A stretch of 64,000 bases of DNA from NCBI RefSeq assembly GCF_002795245.1, contig NZ_PGVG01000006.1:93687-157686 (forward strand), in the 5' to 3' direction. The position numbers and the translations under genes are program-made. Shown here piece by piece: positions 27,619 through 36,466 of the stretch (positions are counted from its first letter, which is position 1; each line of letters starts with the position of its first letter). This DNA comes from Bradyrhizobium forestalis. Lineage in GTDB: Bacteria; Pseudomonadota; Alphaproteobacteria; Rhizobiales; Xanthobacteraceae. The notes below the pieces were generated by a model. It searched no databases and was not told the origin of the DNA. It saw only the letters and a list, made by a program, of their open reading frames with translations.

Positions 27619-27890
27619 GGGATTTACCCCGGACTATGCGCGGTCGTCGCTGCACAAACGGTTAAACGCCGGGCGCGCCCGCTCCGTTAAATCCGCGACA
27701 ATTCGGCCAATAGGTTTGTTCCTGATGCATACTTCTGGGTGAAATCGACGGAAAATGCTGCTTTTCCAGGCCAATGGATCGGGCGGCGGCCTTAAAGGAA
27801 GATTTTACCATTCGGGCAGGCTCCCGTTCGTTCGGAGCACCCGCCGGTCCGGCCGGGCGGCCGTTTGCGGTGGGTGTAGCGGTTGATTTG
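27619..27890. other. Upstream part of a 408-base gap
   Basis: The gap between the divergent HerA-like and dioxygenase genes runs from 27619 to 28026. This first part should hold the HerA-like promoter. I see no gene, repeat or RNA in it. The dioxygenase promoter and operator lie further on. Confidence 0.4.
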
Positions 27891-27930
27891 TTGACTGGAC
27901 CTAATCATTTGTACATTAGTACAAATGACG
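27891..27930 (+). promoter_or_regulatory. Promoter and palindromic operator of the extradiol dioxygenase gene
   Basis: A -35 box TTGACT is at 27891-27896 and a -10 box TACATT at 27912-27917, 15 bases apart; CATTAG at 27914 with a 17-base spacer is an alternative. Over the -10 lies a perfect palindrome: TCATTTGTAC at 27905-27914, four bases, then GTACAAATGA at 27919-27928. A repressor bound here would block RNA polymerase. The 40 bases match the tetR promoter at 50357-50396 at about 32 positions. Confidence 0.8.
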
Positions 27931-28026
27931 TTGCCGTCGGCGTCGTGTCGGATCGCCGCGTCGTCGCCCTGCATCCAATCGCGCCGTCGGGTACGGCGGA
28001 TCGTGCCACGTCCCTGGAGGAAATTC

Positions 28027-28995
28027 ATGCAGCCGGAACCGATCCTCGATCTCGCTCATCTCGGCCACATGGAGCTGCTGACGCCCAAGCCCGACGAGAG
28101 CCTCAAATTCTTCGTCGACGTGATGGGCATGACCGTCAGCGGGCAGAAGGGCGAGTCGGTCTACCTGCGCGGCTGGGACGATTACGAGCGCTATTCGCTC
28201 AAGCTCACCGCGTCGAAGACATCGGGCATGGGCCACATGGCGCTGCGCGCGCGCAGCCAGCAGGCGCTGGAGCGTCGGGTCGCCGCGCTGAAGGGCTCGG
28301 GTTTCGACATCGGCTGGATCGACGGTGACATGGGGCAGGGACCGACCTTCCGCTGCCGCGACCCCGATGGCCACATCGTCGAGCTCTATTACGAGACCGA
28401 ATGGTATCAGGCGCCGCCGGAGCTGAGGCCGGCGCTGAAGAACCAGGCGCAGCGCTTTCCCGCGCGCGGCGTCAATGTCCGCCGGCTCGACCATCTCAAC
28501 TGCCTTGCCGTCGACATCAAGGCCAACCGCGAGTTCTTCGAGACCTATCTCGGCTGCCGTCTCACCGAGCAGATCGTGCTCAATGATGGCCGTGAGGCGG
28601 CGATGTGGCTGACGATGTCGAACAAGAGCTACGATTTCGCCTATTCGCTCGACCATTCCGGCGTGCCGGGCCGTTTCCACCACGTCACCTACGCCCTCGA
28701 CAGCCGCGAGGAGATTCTGCGCGCCGCCGACATATTCCTGGAGAACGGCGTTCACATCGAGACCGGCCCGCACAAGCACGCGATCCAGCAGACCTTCTTC
28801 CTCTATGTCTACGAGCCCGGCGGCAACCGCGTGGAAGTCGCCAATGCCGGCGCGCGCCTCATTCTCGCACCCGATTGGAAGCCGATCGTGTGGACCGAGG
28901 AGGAGCGCAAGAAGGGCCAAGCCTGGGGGTTGAAGACAATCGAGTCATTCCACACCCACGGCACGCCGCCGGTGGAAGTGAAGAAGCACGGTTGA
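28027..28995 (+). CDS. Type I extradiol dioxygenase (VOC family, catechol 2,3-dioxygenase-like)
   Basis: The 322-residue protein has two vicinal-oxygen-chelate domains. The second keeps the iron ligands of type I extradiol enzymes: His156 in RLDHLNCLA, His218 or 219 in GRFHHVTYAL, and Glu270 in EPGGNRVEVANAG. It would open a catecholic ring between or next to its hydroxyls using Fe(II) and O2. GGAGG lies six bases before the ATG. It is a single-gene unit whose promoter closely matches that of the TetR operon at 50.4 kb. The substrate is not evident. Confidence 0.85.
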   Translation: MQPEPILDLAHLGHMELLTPKPDESLKFFVDVMGMTVSGQKGESVYLRGWDDYERYSLKLTASKTSGMGHMALRARSQQALERRVAALKGSGFDIGWIDGDMGQGPTFRCRDPDGHIVELYYETEWYQAPPELRPALKNQAQRFPARGVNVRRLDHLNCLAVDIKANREFFETYLGCRLTEQIVLNDGREAAMWLTMSNKSYDFAYSLDHSGVPGRFHHVTYALDSREEILRAADIFLENGVHIETGPHKHAIQQTFFLYVYEPGGNRVEVANAGARLILAPDWKPIVWTEEERKKGQAWGLKTIESFHTHGTPPVEVKKHG

Positions 28996-29043
28996 TCTAA
29001 AGCCGAATGGCTTTGGCTTGAATCGATTGCCGCGGTTCGTTCA

Positions 29044-29160
29044 CCTCTCCCGCTTGCGGGAGAGGTCGGCGCGAAGCGCCGGGAGAGGGCTCTCTCCTCT
29101 TGGGGATTGTCCCATTGGGGATACACCCTCTCCCCAACCCTCTCCCGCAAGCGGGAAAGG
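29044..29160. repeat. Pair of CTCTCCC-type hairpins
   Basis: Two similar hairpins face each other. The first is CCTCTCCCGC, TT, GCGGGAGAGG at 29044-29065. The second is CCTCTCCCGC, AA, GCGGGAAAGG at 29139-29160 with one mismatch. They sit between the convergent dioxygenase and nicB genes and may end transcription from both sides. A related hairpin is at the end of the window. Confidence 0.75.
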
Positions 29161-29206
29161 GAGTGCACCTCCATCATTGCAGCGATCAAGCCTCATTCCA
29201 TCATGC

Positions 29207-32200
29207 TTAGTGCGGCGTCCCACGCACGCGTGCGATGGTCTCGCGCACGTTGGCCCAAGCCGGCTTGTCGGGCGCGAACTGCCTGCGCAGGAACGTGACG
29301 AGCTCCTCGATTTGCGCATCGCTCATGCTGTTCCTGAAAGCAGGCATGTAGCCAAGGTCGCTCGATACGGGCTCGGCAATGCCGTGCAGGATAACCTGCA
29401 CGAGATTATCCGCCGTTCTGCTGTGCAGGTTGGTGTTGAGCGCGAGCGACGGCCGCGTGCCGAACAGCGGCAGACCGCCGACCTCGTGGCAGACGGCGCA
29501 GGCGCCCTGATAGAGGCGGGCGCCGGTGGAGGATGCGACGGTAACTTGCGTTGCGTTCTCTAGCTTTGTCGCGAGCGCATCCTGCGCCTGGCGGTCGTTC
29601 GCGGGGTCGTTGAACGAATTGAGATAGACCGTCATCGCACGGATGTCCTGGTCGGGCAGGGCTTTGAGATCCCTGACGATCGGTGCCATCGGCCCTGCGG
29701 CGACGCCGTGATAGCGCGAATGGCCGGTGCGCAAATAAGCGTAGAGCTCGTCCTCGCTCCACGGGATCGGCGCGTACGAGAGCGAGGTGAGTGCCGGCGC
29801 CTCCCAGCCCTCGGCAAAGCCGCCGGCGAGATAGGCCTCGCGCTGCTGGGCGCCGAGCGCATTGCGCGGCGAATGGCAGGCGCTGCAATGGCCGAGGCTC
29901 TCGACGAGATAAGCGCCGCGATTCCAAAGCTCGGATCTGGCGGGATCGGGCGTGAACTCGCGCGCCCGATGGAACAGCGCGTTCCAGCCCGCGAGCAGTG
30001 GGCGCAGATTGAACGGGAAGGCGAGCGTGTTGGCGGGTGTCGCCGCGCGCACCGCAGGCTGCGCCATCAGGTAGGCGTAGAGCGCCTGCATGTCGGCGTC
30101 GCGGGTCTTTGAAAAATGCGTGTAGGGGAAGGCCGGGTAGAGCTGCCGTCCGTCGCGATGCAGCCCATCGCGCATCGCGCGCTCGAAGGCGGGATAGGAC
30201 CAGGCGCCGATGCCGGTCTCGACGTCGGGCGTGATGTTGGTGCTGTGGATGATGCCGAACGGCGTTTCCAGCGCGCGGCCGCCTGCGTTGAGCGCGCCGC
30301 CGATATTAGTGTGGCACTCCGCGCAATTGCCGAGTGCGGCAAGCTGCTCTCCGCGCGCGATCGTCGCCGCGGAATAGACTGAAGCATCGGGCCGCGCGAT
30401 CGGCGCAATCGCACGCCCTGGCAGCAGCGCAGCGCCGATGCCGATCGCGGCGGTGCAGACGGCTGCGATTGCCGCCAAGATGCCGGCGCGCTTGGCGAAC
30501 GGATTTTCCCAGATCCGAGCAGGCGGCGACGCCGCGGGGGCGGACAGCGCCTTCGGCGTCGCCGGCGCATCGCCGTGCAGCCGTTTGAGGATTCGCTCAG
30601 GCGTAAACGGCGGCTCGCGAAAGCGCACGCCGGTGGCATCGAAGATCGCATTGGCAATCGCCGCCGCGCTCGGCACCGAAGCGGACTCGCCGATGCCGAG
30701 CGGCGGCTGGTCCTGGCGCGGCAACATCAGGACGTCGATCTTGGGCACGTCGGGGAACGGGATGATCGGGTAGGCGCCCCATTCGCGCGCGGCCACCGCG
30801 CCGCGCTCGAACGAGACCTCCTCCATCAGCGCGCGGCTGGTGGACTGGATGACGTTGCCGTGGATCTGGTGGCGCACGCCGTCGGGGTTGATCATCAACC
30901 CGGAATCCTGGCCCGCGACGACGCGGGTGACGCTGACGTCGCCGGTCGTCTTGTTCACCGCGACGTCGGCGACCCAGGCCGACCATGCCGCGCCATAGCC
31001 CGGAAACTTGCTGTGGACATAGAGCGCGTAGGCAAAGCCGCGCCCGTGTACGGTCTCGCCGTCCTTCTCCTCGCGGACCGGCCGTGGCCTCCAGCCTGCA
31101 CGCTCGGCGACCGCGTTGACCAGATCGATCGCGCGTGGGTCCTTTAAATAGCGAAGGCGATATTCGATGGGATCGACGCCGGCTTCGGTTGCGGCCTCGT
31201 CGATATAGGATTCATGCGCAAAGGTGTTCGGCAGTGCCGAGACGCCGCGGAACCAGGAGGCGCGCACGATCGGCGGCATGTCGTGGGCGACGACGCGCAT
31301 GTTGTCGTAATCATAGGGCGGGATCGCGGTGCGGTCGCCCATCTGGAGCACCGCGGGCTCCGGCGAGAGGCGGCCGGTCAGCAGCAGCGCCAGCGTCGGT
31401 GCCGCATTCGAGGGATAGCGCGTCGCGAGATCGTAAGCGGCGATGCCGCCGTCGGCATCGAGGCCACCGTTGACGTCGATGAGCTGCGCCGTGCCCTTGG
31501 GCTCCCAGGCGTGCTCCTGCTCGCGCGTCAATTGCACGCGCACGGGCCGGCCGACGGCGCGCGACAGCAGCAGCGCGTCGGCGGTGACGTCGTCGGCGCA
31601 GTTGCGGCCGTAGCAGCCGGCGGCCTCCAGCCGGATGATCTCGATCTCGCTCTCAGCGCGTTCGATCAGCAGCGCCAGATCGCTGCGCAGCACGTGCGGG
31701 TTCTGCGTGCCCGACCAGACGCGGATATTGCCGTCGCCATAATCGGCGACCGCGCAGGACGGGCCGATCGAGGCGTGCATCTGATACGGCCAGACGTAAG
31801 TGCGCTGCATCGCCTTGGCCGCGCCCGATATCGCCTTGTCGACCTCACCCTTGTCGATCAGCGTACGCGGTGTCGATGGATTGGCGCGCAGCGCGGCTTC
31901 GACATCGGCGAGATCGGTCAGGGTGGGCGTCGGCTTCCAGCTCAGCTTGAGCTGTTCTGCGGCGCGGACCGCATTCTCCTCGCGCTCGGCGACCACGCCG
32001 ACGAAATCGCCGATGCGCACCACGGCCACAAGGCCGGGGATGTCGCGCACCGAGGATTCGTCCACCGCAATGAGGCTGGTGCCGACGAACGGTCCGGCAT
32101 CGACGCCCGCATAGGGCGGGCGCACCACGCGGCCGTGCAGCATGCCTGATACTCGGATGTCGTGCACGAAGGTCAACTCGCCCGTGGCCTTGGCCGGCAG

Positions 32201-32737
32201 GTCGACACGCGGGACGGACTGGCCGACGATGGCGTAATCGCCGACGGGCTTCACAGTGCCGTCGTCTTCGAGCTCGAGACGAATCGTCTCCCCGCCGATC
32301 AGCTCGCCATAGCTGACGCTGCGGTTGTCGTGGCCGCGCACGAGGCCGTCCTCGATCCTGAGATCGGCGGCCGGCAGCTCCAGCCGCTCGGCCGCGCGCG
32401 CGATCAGAAAGTGCCGGGCTTGCGCTGCGGCCTTGCGCAGGGGAACGGCGGTGATCTGGATGGTTTCGCTGGCGATCGTCGCGCCCTGGTTCGGCACCAA
32501 TGCTGTGTCGCCGAGCACGACCACGACGCGCGCAAAGGAGACGTCGAGCTCTTCGGCGACGATCTGGCCGAGGGCGGTGCGAATGCCGGTGCCGAGATCG
32601 ACATGACCGTTATAGGCCGTGACCGCGCCGTCCGCGGTGATGCGGACGAAGGTCTCGGATGTGACCTCGTCCACGCTGCGGGCGACGATGAGCGAACCCG
32701 TTGGCCGCTCAGCTCCGTTCGAGGCAGGGGAGGCCAT
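29207..32737 (-). CDS. nicB: Nicotinate hydroxylase large subunit: molybdopterin domain plus three cytochrome c domains
   Basis: The 1176-residue protein has a molybdopterin-binding region of the isoquinoline/aldehyde oxidase type (about residues 1-720, with the catalytic-type GIGESASVP glutamate), one membrane helix near residue 755-775, then three haem c motifs: CAECH (about 802), CSACH (about 948) and CAVCH (about 1077). This is the layout and size of Pseudomonas NicB. With NicA it would hydroxylate nicotinate to 6-hydroxynicotinate in the periplasm-facing membrane, passing electrons to the respiratory chain. Its start overlaps the nicA stop by one base position in ATGA form. Confidence 0.85.
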   Translation of the reverse strand: MASPASNGAERPTGSLIVARSVDEVTSETFVRITADGAVTAYNGHVDLGTGIRTALGQIVAEELDVSFARVVVVLGDTALVPNQGATIASETIQITAVPLRKAAAQARHFLIARAAERLELPAADLRIEDGLVRGHDNRSVSYGELIGGETIRLELEDDGTVKPVGDYAIVGQSVPRVDLPAKATGELTFVHDIRVSGMLHGRVVRPPYAGVDAGPFVGTSLIAVDESSVRDIPGLVAVVRIGDFVGVVAEREENAVRAAEQLKLSWKPTPTLTDLADVEAALRANPSTPRTLIDKGEVDKAISGAAKAMQRTYVWPYQMHASIGPSCAVADYGDGNIRVWSGTQNPHVLRSDLALLIERAESEIEIIRLEAAGCYGRNCADDVTADALLLSRAVGRPVRVQLTREQEHAWEPKGTAQLIDVNGGLDADGGIAAYDLATRYPSNAAPTLALLLTGRLSPEPAVLQMGDRTAIPPYDYDNMRVVAHDMPPIVRASWFRGVSALPNTFAHESYIDEAATEAGVDPIEYRLRYLKDPRAIDLVNAVAERAGWRPRPVREEKDGETVHGRGFAYALYVHSKFPGYGAAWSAWVADVAVNKTTGDVSVTRVVAGQDSGLMINPDGVRHQIHGNVIQSTSRALMEEVSFERGAVAAREWGAYPIIPFPDVPKIDVLMLPRQDQPPLGIGESASVPSAAAIANAIFDATGVRFREPPFTPERILKRLHGDAPATPKALSAPAASPPARIWENPFAKRAGILAAIAAVCTAAIGIGAALLPGRAIAPIARPDASVYSAATIARGEQLAALGNCAECHTNIGGALNAGGRALETPFGIIHSTNITPDVETGIGAWSYPAFERAMRDGLHRDGRQLYPAFPYTHFSKTRDADMQALYAYLMAQPAVRAATPANTLAFPFNLRPLLAGWNALFHRAREFTPDPARSELWNRGAYLVESLGHCSACHSPRNALGAQQREAYLAGGFAEGWEAPALTSLSYAPIPWSEDELYAYLRTGHSRYHGVAAGPMAPIVRDLKALPDQDIRAMTVYLNSFNDPANDRQAQDALATKLENATQVTVASSTGARLYQGACAVCHEVGGLPLFGTRPSLALNTNLHSRTADNLVQVILHGIAEPVSSDLGYMPAFRNSMSDAQIEELVTFLRRQFAPDKPAWANVRETIARVRGTPH

Positions 32738-33219
32738 CAATCTGCGGCCTCGGTGAGCTGGCCCGATGCGCGCATGACAGCGCGCAGGATCTCGACATGC
32801 GTACCGCAGCGGCAAAGATTGTAGCGCAGCGCCGCCAGCGCCTCCTGCTCGGTCGGCCGCGGATTGATCGCGAGCAGCGCCTTGGTGGTCATGATCATGC
32901 CGCTGAGACAGTAGCCGCATTGCGCGGCCTGCTCGTCGATGAAGGCCTGCTGCACGACGTCGGGCTTGTCGCGGGTGCCGAGGCCTTCGAGCGTCACGAT
33001 GTCGCGGCCGGCGCAGCCGCCGACCGGAATCACACAGGAGCGCGCCGCCGTGCCGTCGATCAGGACAGTACAGGTGCCGCATTCACCGAGGCCGCAGCCA
33101 TATTTCGGGCCGTTGAGCGCGAGGTCATTGCGCAGCACATAGAGCAGCGGTGTGTCCCGCGCCGCCGTGACCTCGTGGATCCTGCCGTTCACGGTGAGGC
33201 GGATCGGTGTCTGCGTCAT
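32737..33219 (-). CDS. nicA: Nicotinate hydroxylase small [2Fe-2S] subunit
   Basis: From the ATG at 33219 the protein has 160 residues with two [2Fe-2S] sites: a plant-ferredoxin site YGCGLGECGTCTVLIDG plus a later Cys, and the helical site with QCGYCLSGM and LCRCGTH. This is the standard small subunit of xanthine dehydrogenase-family hydroxylases, here paired with NicB. It passes electrons from the molybdenum centre to the haems. The promoter is predicted just upstream, with an operator filling the spacer between -35 and -10. Confidence 0.87.
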   Translation of the reverse strand: MTQTPIRLTVNGRIHEVTAARDTPLLYVLRNDLALNGPKYGCGLGECGTCTVLIDGTAARSCVIPVGGCAGRDIVTLEGLGTRDKPDVVQQAFIDEQAAQCGYCLSGMIMTTKALLAINPRPTEQEALAALRYNLCRCGTHVEILRAVMRASGQLTEAAD

Positions 33220-33268
33220 CCTCGTTTCCAAGCCCAAGACTGTGTAGTCGCGAAGTTTCGATACCGCG

Positions 33269-33296
33269 ACGATACCGTTTGTACACAAACGTGCAA
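33269..33296 (-). promoter_or_regulatory. nicAB promoter with palindrome in the spacer
   Basis: On the minus strand a -35 box TTGCAC (33296-33291) and a -10 box TATCGT (33274-33269) are 16 bases apart. Nearly the whole spacer is the palindrome CGTTTGTACACAAACG (33276-33291). A repressor there would directly compete with polymerase. The 11-base core CGTTTGTACAC recurs on the opposite strand at 44107-44117 in the ena/fpr promoter region. Confidence 0.65.
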
Positions 33297-33399
33297 GCCG
33301 CGCATGCCGCACTGCAGCGCGATTGCCTTCTTTGTGGACAGAGCGGTTAGGCAAATGAGGTTTTATGCGGCAGCGGCATCTTTTGCGCTGCACCGCCGC

Positions 33400-33447
33400 T
33401 TGACAGCCCCGGGGCACCGCGCGCAACATCGTTCGTATACGAATGAT
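33400..33447 (+). promoter_or_regulatory. hnr promoter with operator at the expected transcription start
   Basis: A -35 box TTGACA is at 33400-33405 and a weak -10 CAACAT at 33424-33429, 18 bases apart. The 20-base palindrome at 33428-33447, centred on TTCGTATACGAA with one mismatched pair, covers the expected +1. The 13-mer GTATACGAATGAT at 33435-33447 recurs at 44093-44105. Because the operator reaches the first possible start codon, the transcript may have almost no leader. Confidence 0.65.
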
Positions 33448-33454
33448 AACTGCG

Positions 33455-34930
33455 ATGTCCGCCGGCTCCGACATGGTGACAGAAACGACGAGCGCCGTCA
33501 TCGACAAGATCCGCTGCGATGCTTGTCCGGTGATGTGCTACATCAAGCCGGGCGCGGCGGGCGCCTGTGATCGCTACGCCAACCACGACGGCAAGCTCGT
33601 TCGCGTCGATCCGCACGTGATCCTGGAGCGTACCGTCTCGCATGGCGGCAAGCTCGTTCCGTTCAGCCGCACCGAAGACTGGGACGGCAAGATCGTCCAC
33701 GAGCCGTCAACATTCGTGACGGCGATCGGCGCGGGCACGACCTACCCCGACTACAAGCCGGCGCCGTTCATCGTTTCCGCGGAGGTCGACGGCGTCGACA
33801 TGGTGACCGTGGTCACCGAGGGCATCTTCTCCTATTGCGGCATCAAGGTGAAGATCGACACCGACCGCTATCTCGGCCCGGAGACCGCGACCGTGCGCGC
33901 GCAGGGCGAGGCGGTCGGCCATGTCACCACCAGCGAATATGGCTCGCAGATGCTGTCGCTCGGTGGCGTGCATCACCTGACCGGCGGCTCTAAGAAAGAG
34001 GGCCGCGTCACCTGCGACACGCTGATGGACCTCGCCAATTGCAAGGCGGTGGAGCTCACCATCGACGGCGGCGCCACCGTTGTGGTGCAGGCCGGGCAGC
34101 CGCCGATCGTCAACGGGGTGAAAGAAGAGCGCATGCGCGTCGGCTGCGGCTCGGCGACGATCGGCATGTTCGCCAAGCAGTGGCACGGCAAGGTGGACGA
34201 GGTCGTCGTGGTCGACGACCACATCACCGGCGTGCTCTCGGAGCATCAGGCCGGCAAGCTGCTCGACATCGCCGACACCGGCATCAAGATGAAGGGGCGT
34301 CGCTCGACGCCCGGCCGCTATTTTCAGGTCGCCGATCCCGGCACGGGCTGGGGCGGCACCAACATCTCCGATCCTCTCTCGATCCTCGGGCCGTTCGACG
34401 TCAAGGAAGCAAAGCCCGGACTGACCATGTTGATGGTCTCCACCACCGGCGAGCATTCGTCCTATTACGTGCTTGACGAGGCCTTGAAGCCGGTCGAGAC
34501 CGAGATGCCGGCTGACTTGAGGTTCTCGGTCGAGCGCATTCAGGAAAATTGCGAGCCGGCGCTCTGTACGGTGCTGTTTATGGCAGGCGCGGGCGGTTCG
34601 CTGCGCGCCGGCGTCACCGACAATCCGGTGCGGCTGACGCGCTCGGTGAAGGATGCGCTGACGCGCGTCACCAGCGGCGGCGCGCCGGTTTATGTCTGGC
34701 CGGGCGGTGGCATCACCTACATGGTCGATGTGACGCAGATGCCTTCGGGCGCGTTCGGCTATGTGCCGACGCCGGCGCTGGTCGCGCCGATCGAATTCAC
34801 TATGAAGCTGTCTGACTATGCCGCGCTCGGCGGGCACATGGATTATGTCAAGCCGCTCGCGGAGGTCCAGAACGGCGACGATGTCCGGCAGTTGCCCTGG
34901 CAGAATCCGATTCCGGGGCGCCGGACATGA
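33455..34930 (+). CDS. hnr: 6-Hydroxynicotinate reductase
   Basis: The 491-residue protein resembles the 6-hydroxynicotinate reductase of Eubacterium barkeri, which makes 1,4,5,6-tetrahydro-6-oxonicotinate. The N-terminus carries IRCDACPVMC and GACDRY, giving a C-x2-C-x3-C-x9-C iron-sulfur pattern (Cys21, 24, 28, 38); ten cysteines are present in all. The E. barkeri enzyme is reported to hold iron-sulfur clusters and a covalently bound flavin. The start is uncertain: ATG codons at 33443, 33455 and 33473 all lack a ribosome site, and the first lies in the operator. It leads a plus-strand operon through 41691. Confidence 0.8.
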   Translation: MSAGSDMVTETTSAVIDKIRCDACPVMCYIKPGAAGACDRYANHDGKLVRVDPHVILERTVSHGGKLVPFSRTEDWDGKIVHEPSTFVTAIGAGTTYPDYKPAPFIVSAEVDGVDMVTVVTEGIFSYCGIKVKIDTDRYLGPETATVRAQGEAVGHVTTSEYGSQMLSLGGVHHLTGGSKKEGRVTCDTLMDLANCKAVELTIDGGATVVVQAGQPPIVNGVKEERMRVGCGSATIGMFAKQWHGKVDEVVVVDDHITGVLSEHQAGKLLDIADTGIKMKGRRSTPGRYFQVADPGTGWGGTNISDPLSILGPFDVKEAKPGLTMLMVSTTGEHSSYYVLDEALKPVETEMPADLRFSVERIQENCEPALCTVLFMAGAGGSLRAGVTDNPVRLTRSVKDALTRVTSGGAPVYVWPGGGITYMVDVTQMPSGAFGYVPTPALVAPIEFTMKLSDYAALGGHMDYVKPLAEVQNGDDVRQLPWQNPIPGRRT

Positions 34931-35823
34931 TGAGGCGCCCGCAAATCGCATTGCTGTCTGATAGCCGGCGGCTGCATTTGCAGGATGGACCGATTGATCT
35001 GATCGTGGAGGCGAGGGGGCGGGCGGACGCGGTGCGGGCGGCCTATGAGGCTGCGGCGCTACGGTTCACAGGATTACTCGACGAGCTTTGCGCGGAACTG
35101 CCGGAATTGCGGTCCGCCGCTGGGAAGCGGACGTCGCTAGAGGGCGTCGTGGCGCGTCGCATGCACGCCGCGGTGGCGCCCTATGCCGCTGATTGCTTCA
35201 TCACGCCGATGGCGGCCGTTGCCGGCAGCGTGGCGGAGGAGATTTCGGGCACAATGCTCGGCGCTGCGACGCTCGATCGGGCTTACGTCAACAATGGCGG
35301 CGACATCGCGCTTCATCTCGGCAAGGGCGAGCATTTCTCTGTCGGCCTGATGGACCGGCCCGACCGCGACGGCGTGATGCGGACGATGAGGATCGATGCG
35401 GATGATCCGGTGCGCGGGATTGCGACCAGTGGGCGGCATGGCCGCAGCTTTTCGCTCGGCATTGCCGACGCGGTGACCGTGCTCGCGGCGACGGCGTCGC
35501 AGGCCGATGCGGCCGCGACAATCATTGCCAATGCCGTCGATCTGCCCGGTCATCCCGCCATCATCCGAAAGCCCGCGAACGAGCTTCAGCCCGACAGCGA
35601 TCTCGGCGCGCGTCTCGTCACCCGCGAAATCGGCGAGTTGTCTCACGATGAGATCGCCACCGCACTGGAATCTGGCGCGGAATGTGCACGGCATTTGTTC
35701 GATCGTCGACTGATCGAGGGTGCCGTGCTGCAGCTTTGTGGTGATATGCTTGTCATCGGACCGAAAGATATTGAACGGCAAGAAGCGCGCCCGCGTCAGC
35801 TGGAGACCGCGGTTCATGCCTGA
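34927..35823 (+). CDS. UPF0280 family protein (ApbE superfamily)
   Basis: The 298-residue protein matches UPF0280/COG2122: FITPMAAVAGSVAEEI near the middle, then AYVNNGGDIALHL, which is the ApbE-like nucleotide-binding segment. ApbE proteins attach flavin to target proteins. Its start overlaps the hnr stop (ATGA, 34927-34930), so the two are translationally coupled. Since the characterised Hnr has a covalently bound flavin, a role in flavinylation of Hnr is an attractive inference. Function of the UPF0280 family is otherwise not established. Confidence 0.8.
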   Translation: MMRRPQIALLSDSRRLHLQDGPIDLIVEARGRADAVRAAYEAAALRFTGLLDELCAELPELRSAAGKRTSLEGVVARRMHAAVAPYAADCFITPMAAVAGSVAEEISGTMLGAATLDRAYVNNGGDIALHLGKGEHFSVGLMDRPDRDGVMRTMRIDADDPVRGIATSGRHGRSFSLGIADAVTVLAATASQADAAATIIANAVDLPGHPAIIRKPANELQPDSDLGARLVTREIGELSHDEIATALESGAECARHLFDRRLIEGAVLQLCGDMLVIGPKDIERQEARPRQLETAVHA

Positions 35824-35850
35824 ACAGGGAAGTGCCGAGGGGAAACAGCC

Positions 35851-36435
35851 ATGAGCGCGATCATCCGCAAGATCGTCACCGTCGTCGAAGAGACGCAGAT
35901 GGAGATGGGCCGCCAAGTGTCGCCGCCGACCCGGCGTGCGGCCGCCATTGCCGTGATCGAGAATCCGTTCGCCGGAAAATACGTCGAGGATCTTTCGCCG
36001 CTGATCGCGATCGGCGAGGAGCTGGGCGACCTCTTGTCGAAGCGCGCGGTAGCCGCGCTCGGCATCGATGGCGCCAAGGCGCAGAGCTACGGCAAGGCCG
36101 CGGCCGTCGGCGAGAACGGCGAGCTGGAGCACGCCGCCGCGATCCTGCATCCCAAGATGGGCGCGCCGGTGCGCAAAGTTCTGGGCAAGGGTGCGGCGTT
36201 GATCCCCTCGTCGAAGAAGCGCAGCGGTCCGGGCACGACGCTGGACATTCCGCTCGGGCACAAGGACGCGGCCTTCGTGCGCAGCCACTTCGACGGCATG
36301 GAAGTGCAGATCAACGACGCGCCTCGCGCCAACGAGATCATGGTCGCAGTTGCTGTCACCGACAGCGGCCGTCCGCTGCCGCGCGTCGGCGGGCTCACGG
36401 TTGCGGAGATCAAGGGCGAAGACGGTTTGCGATAA
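35851..36435 (+). CDS. AA_synth (DUF1185) family protein
   Basis: The 194-residue protein resembles the family called amino acid synthesis (PF06684): IIRKIVTVVEETQMEMG at the start, AAIAVIENPFAGKYVEDLSPL, GKGAALIPSSKKRSGPGTTLDIPLGHKDAAFVRSHFD-type segments later. The family name is historical and no clear reaction is known to me. It follows UPF0280 after 27 bases with a GAGGGGAA ribosome site, in the hnr operon. A role in handling a ring-opening intermediate is possible but not shown. Confidence 0.75.
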   Translation: MSAIIRKIVTVVEETQMEMGRQVSPPTRRAAAIAVIENPFAGKYVEDLSPLIAIGEELGDLLSKRAVAALGIDGAKAQSYGKAAAVGENGELEHAAAILHPKMGAPVRKVLGKGAALIPSSKKRSGPGTTLDIPLGHKDAAFVRSHFDGMEVQINDAPRANEIMVAVAVTDSGRPLPRVGGLTVAEIKGEDGLR

Positions 36436-36466
36436 GAGACGTAGAGAGTTCACATTGGAGGTTGGG

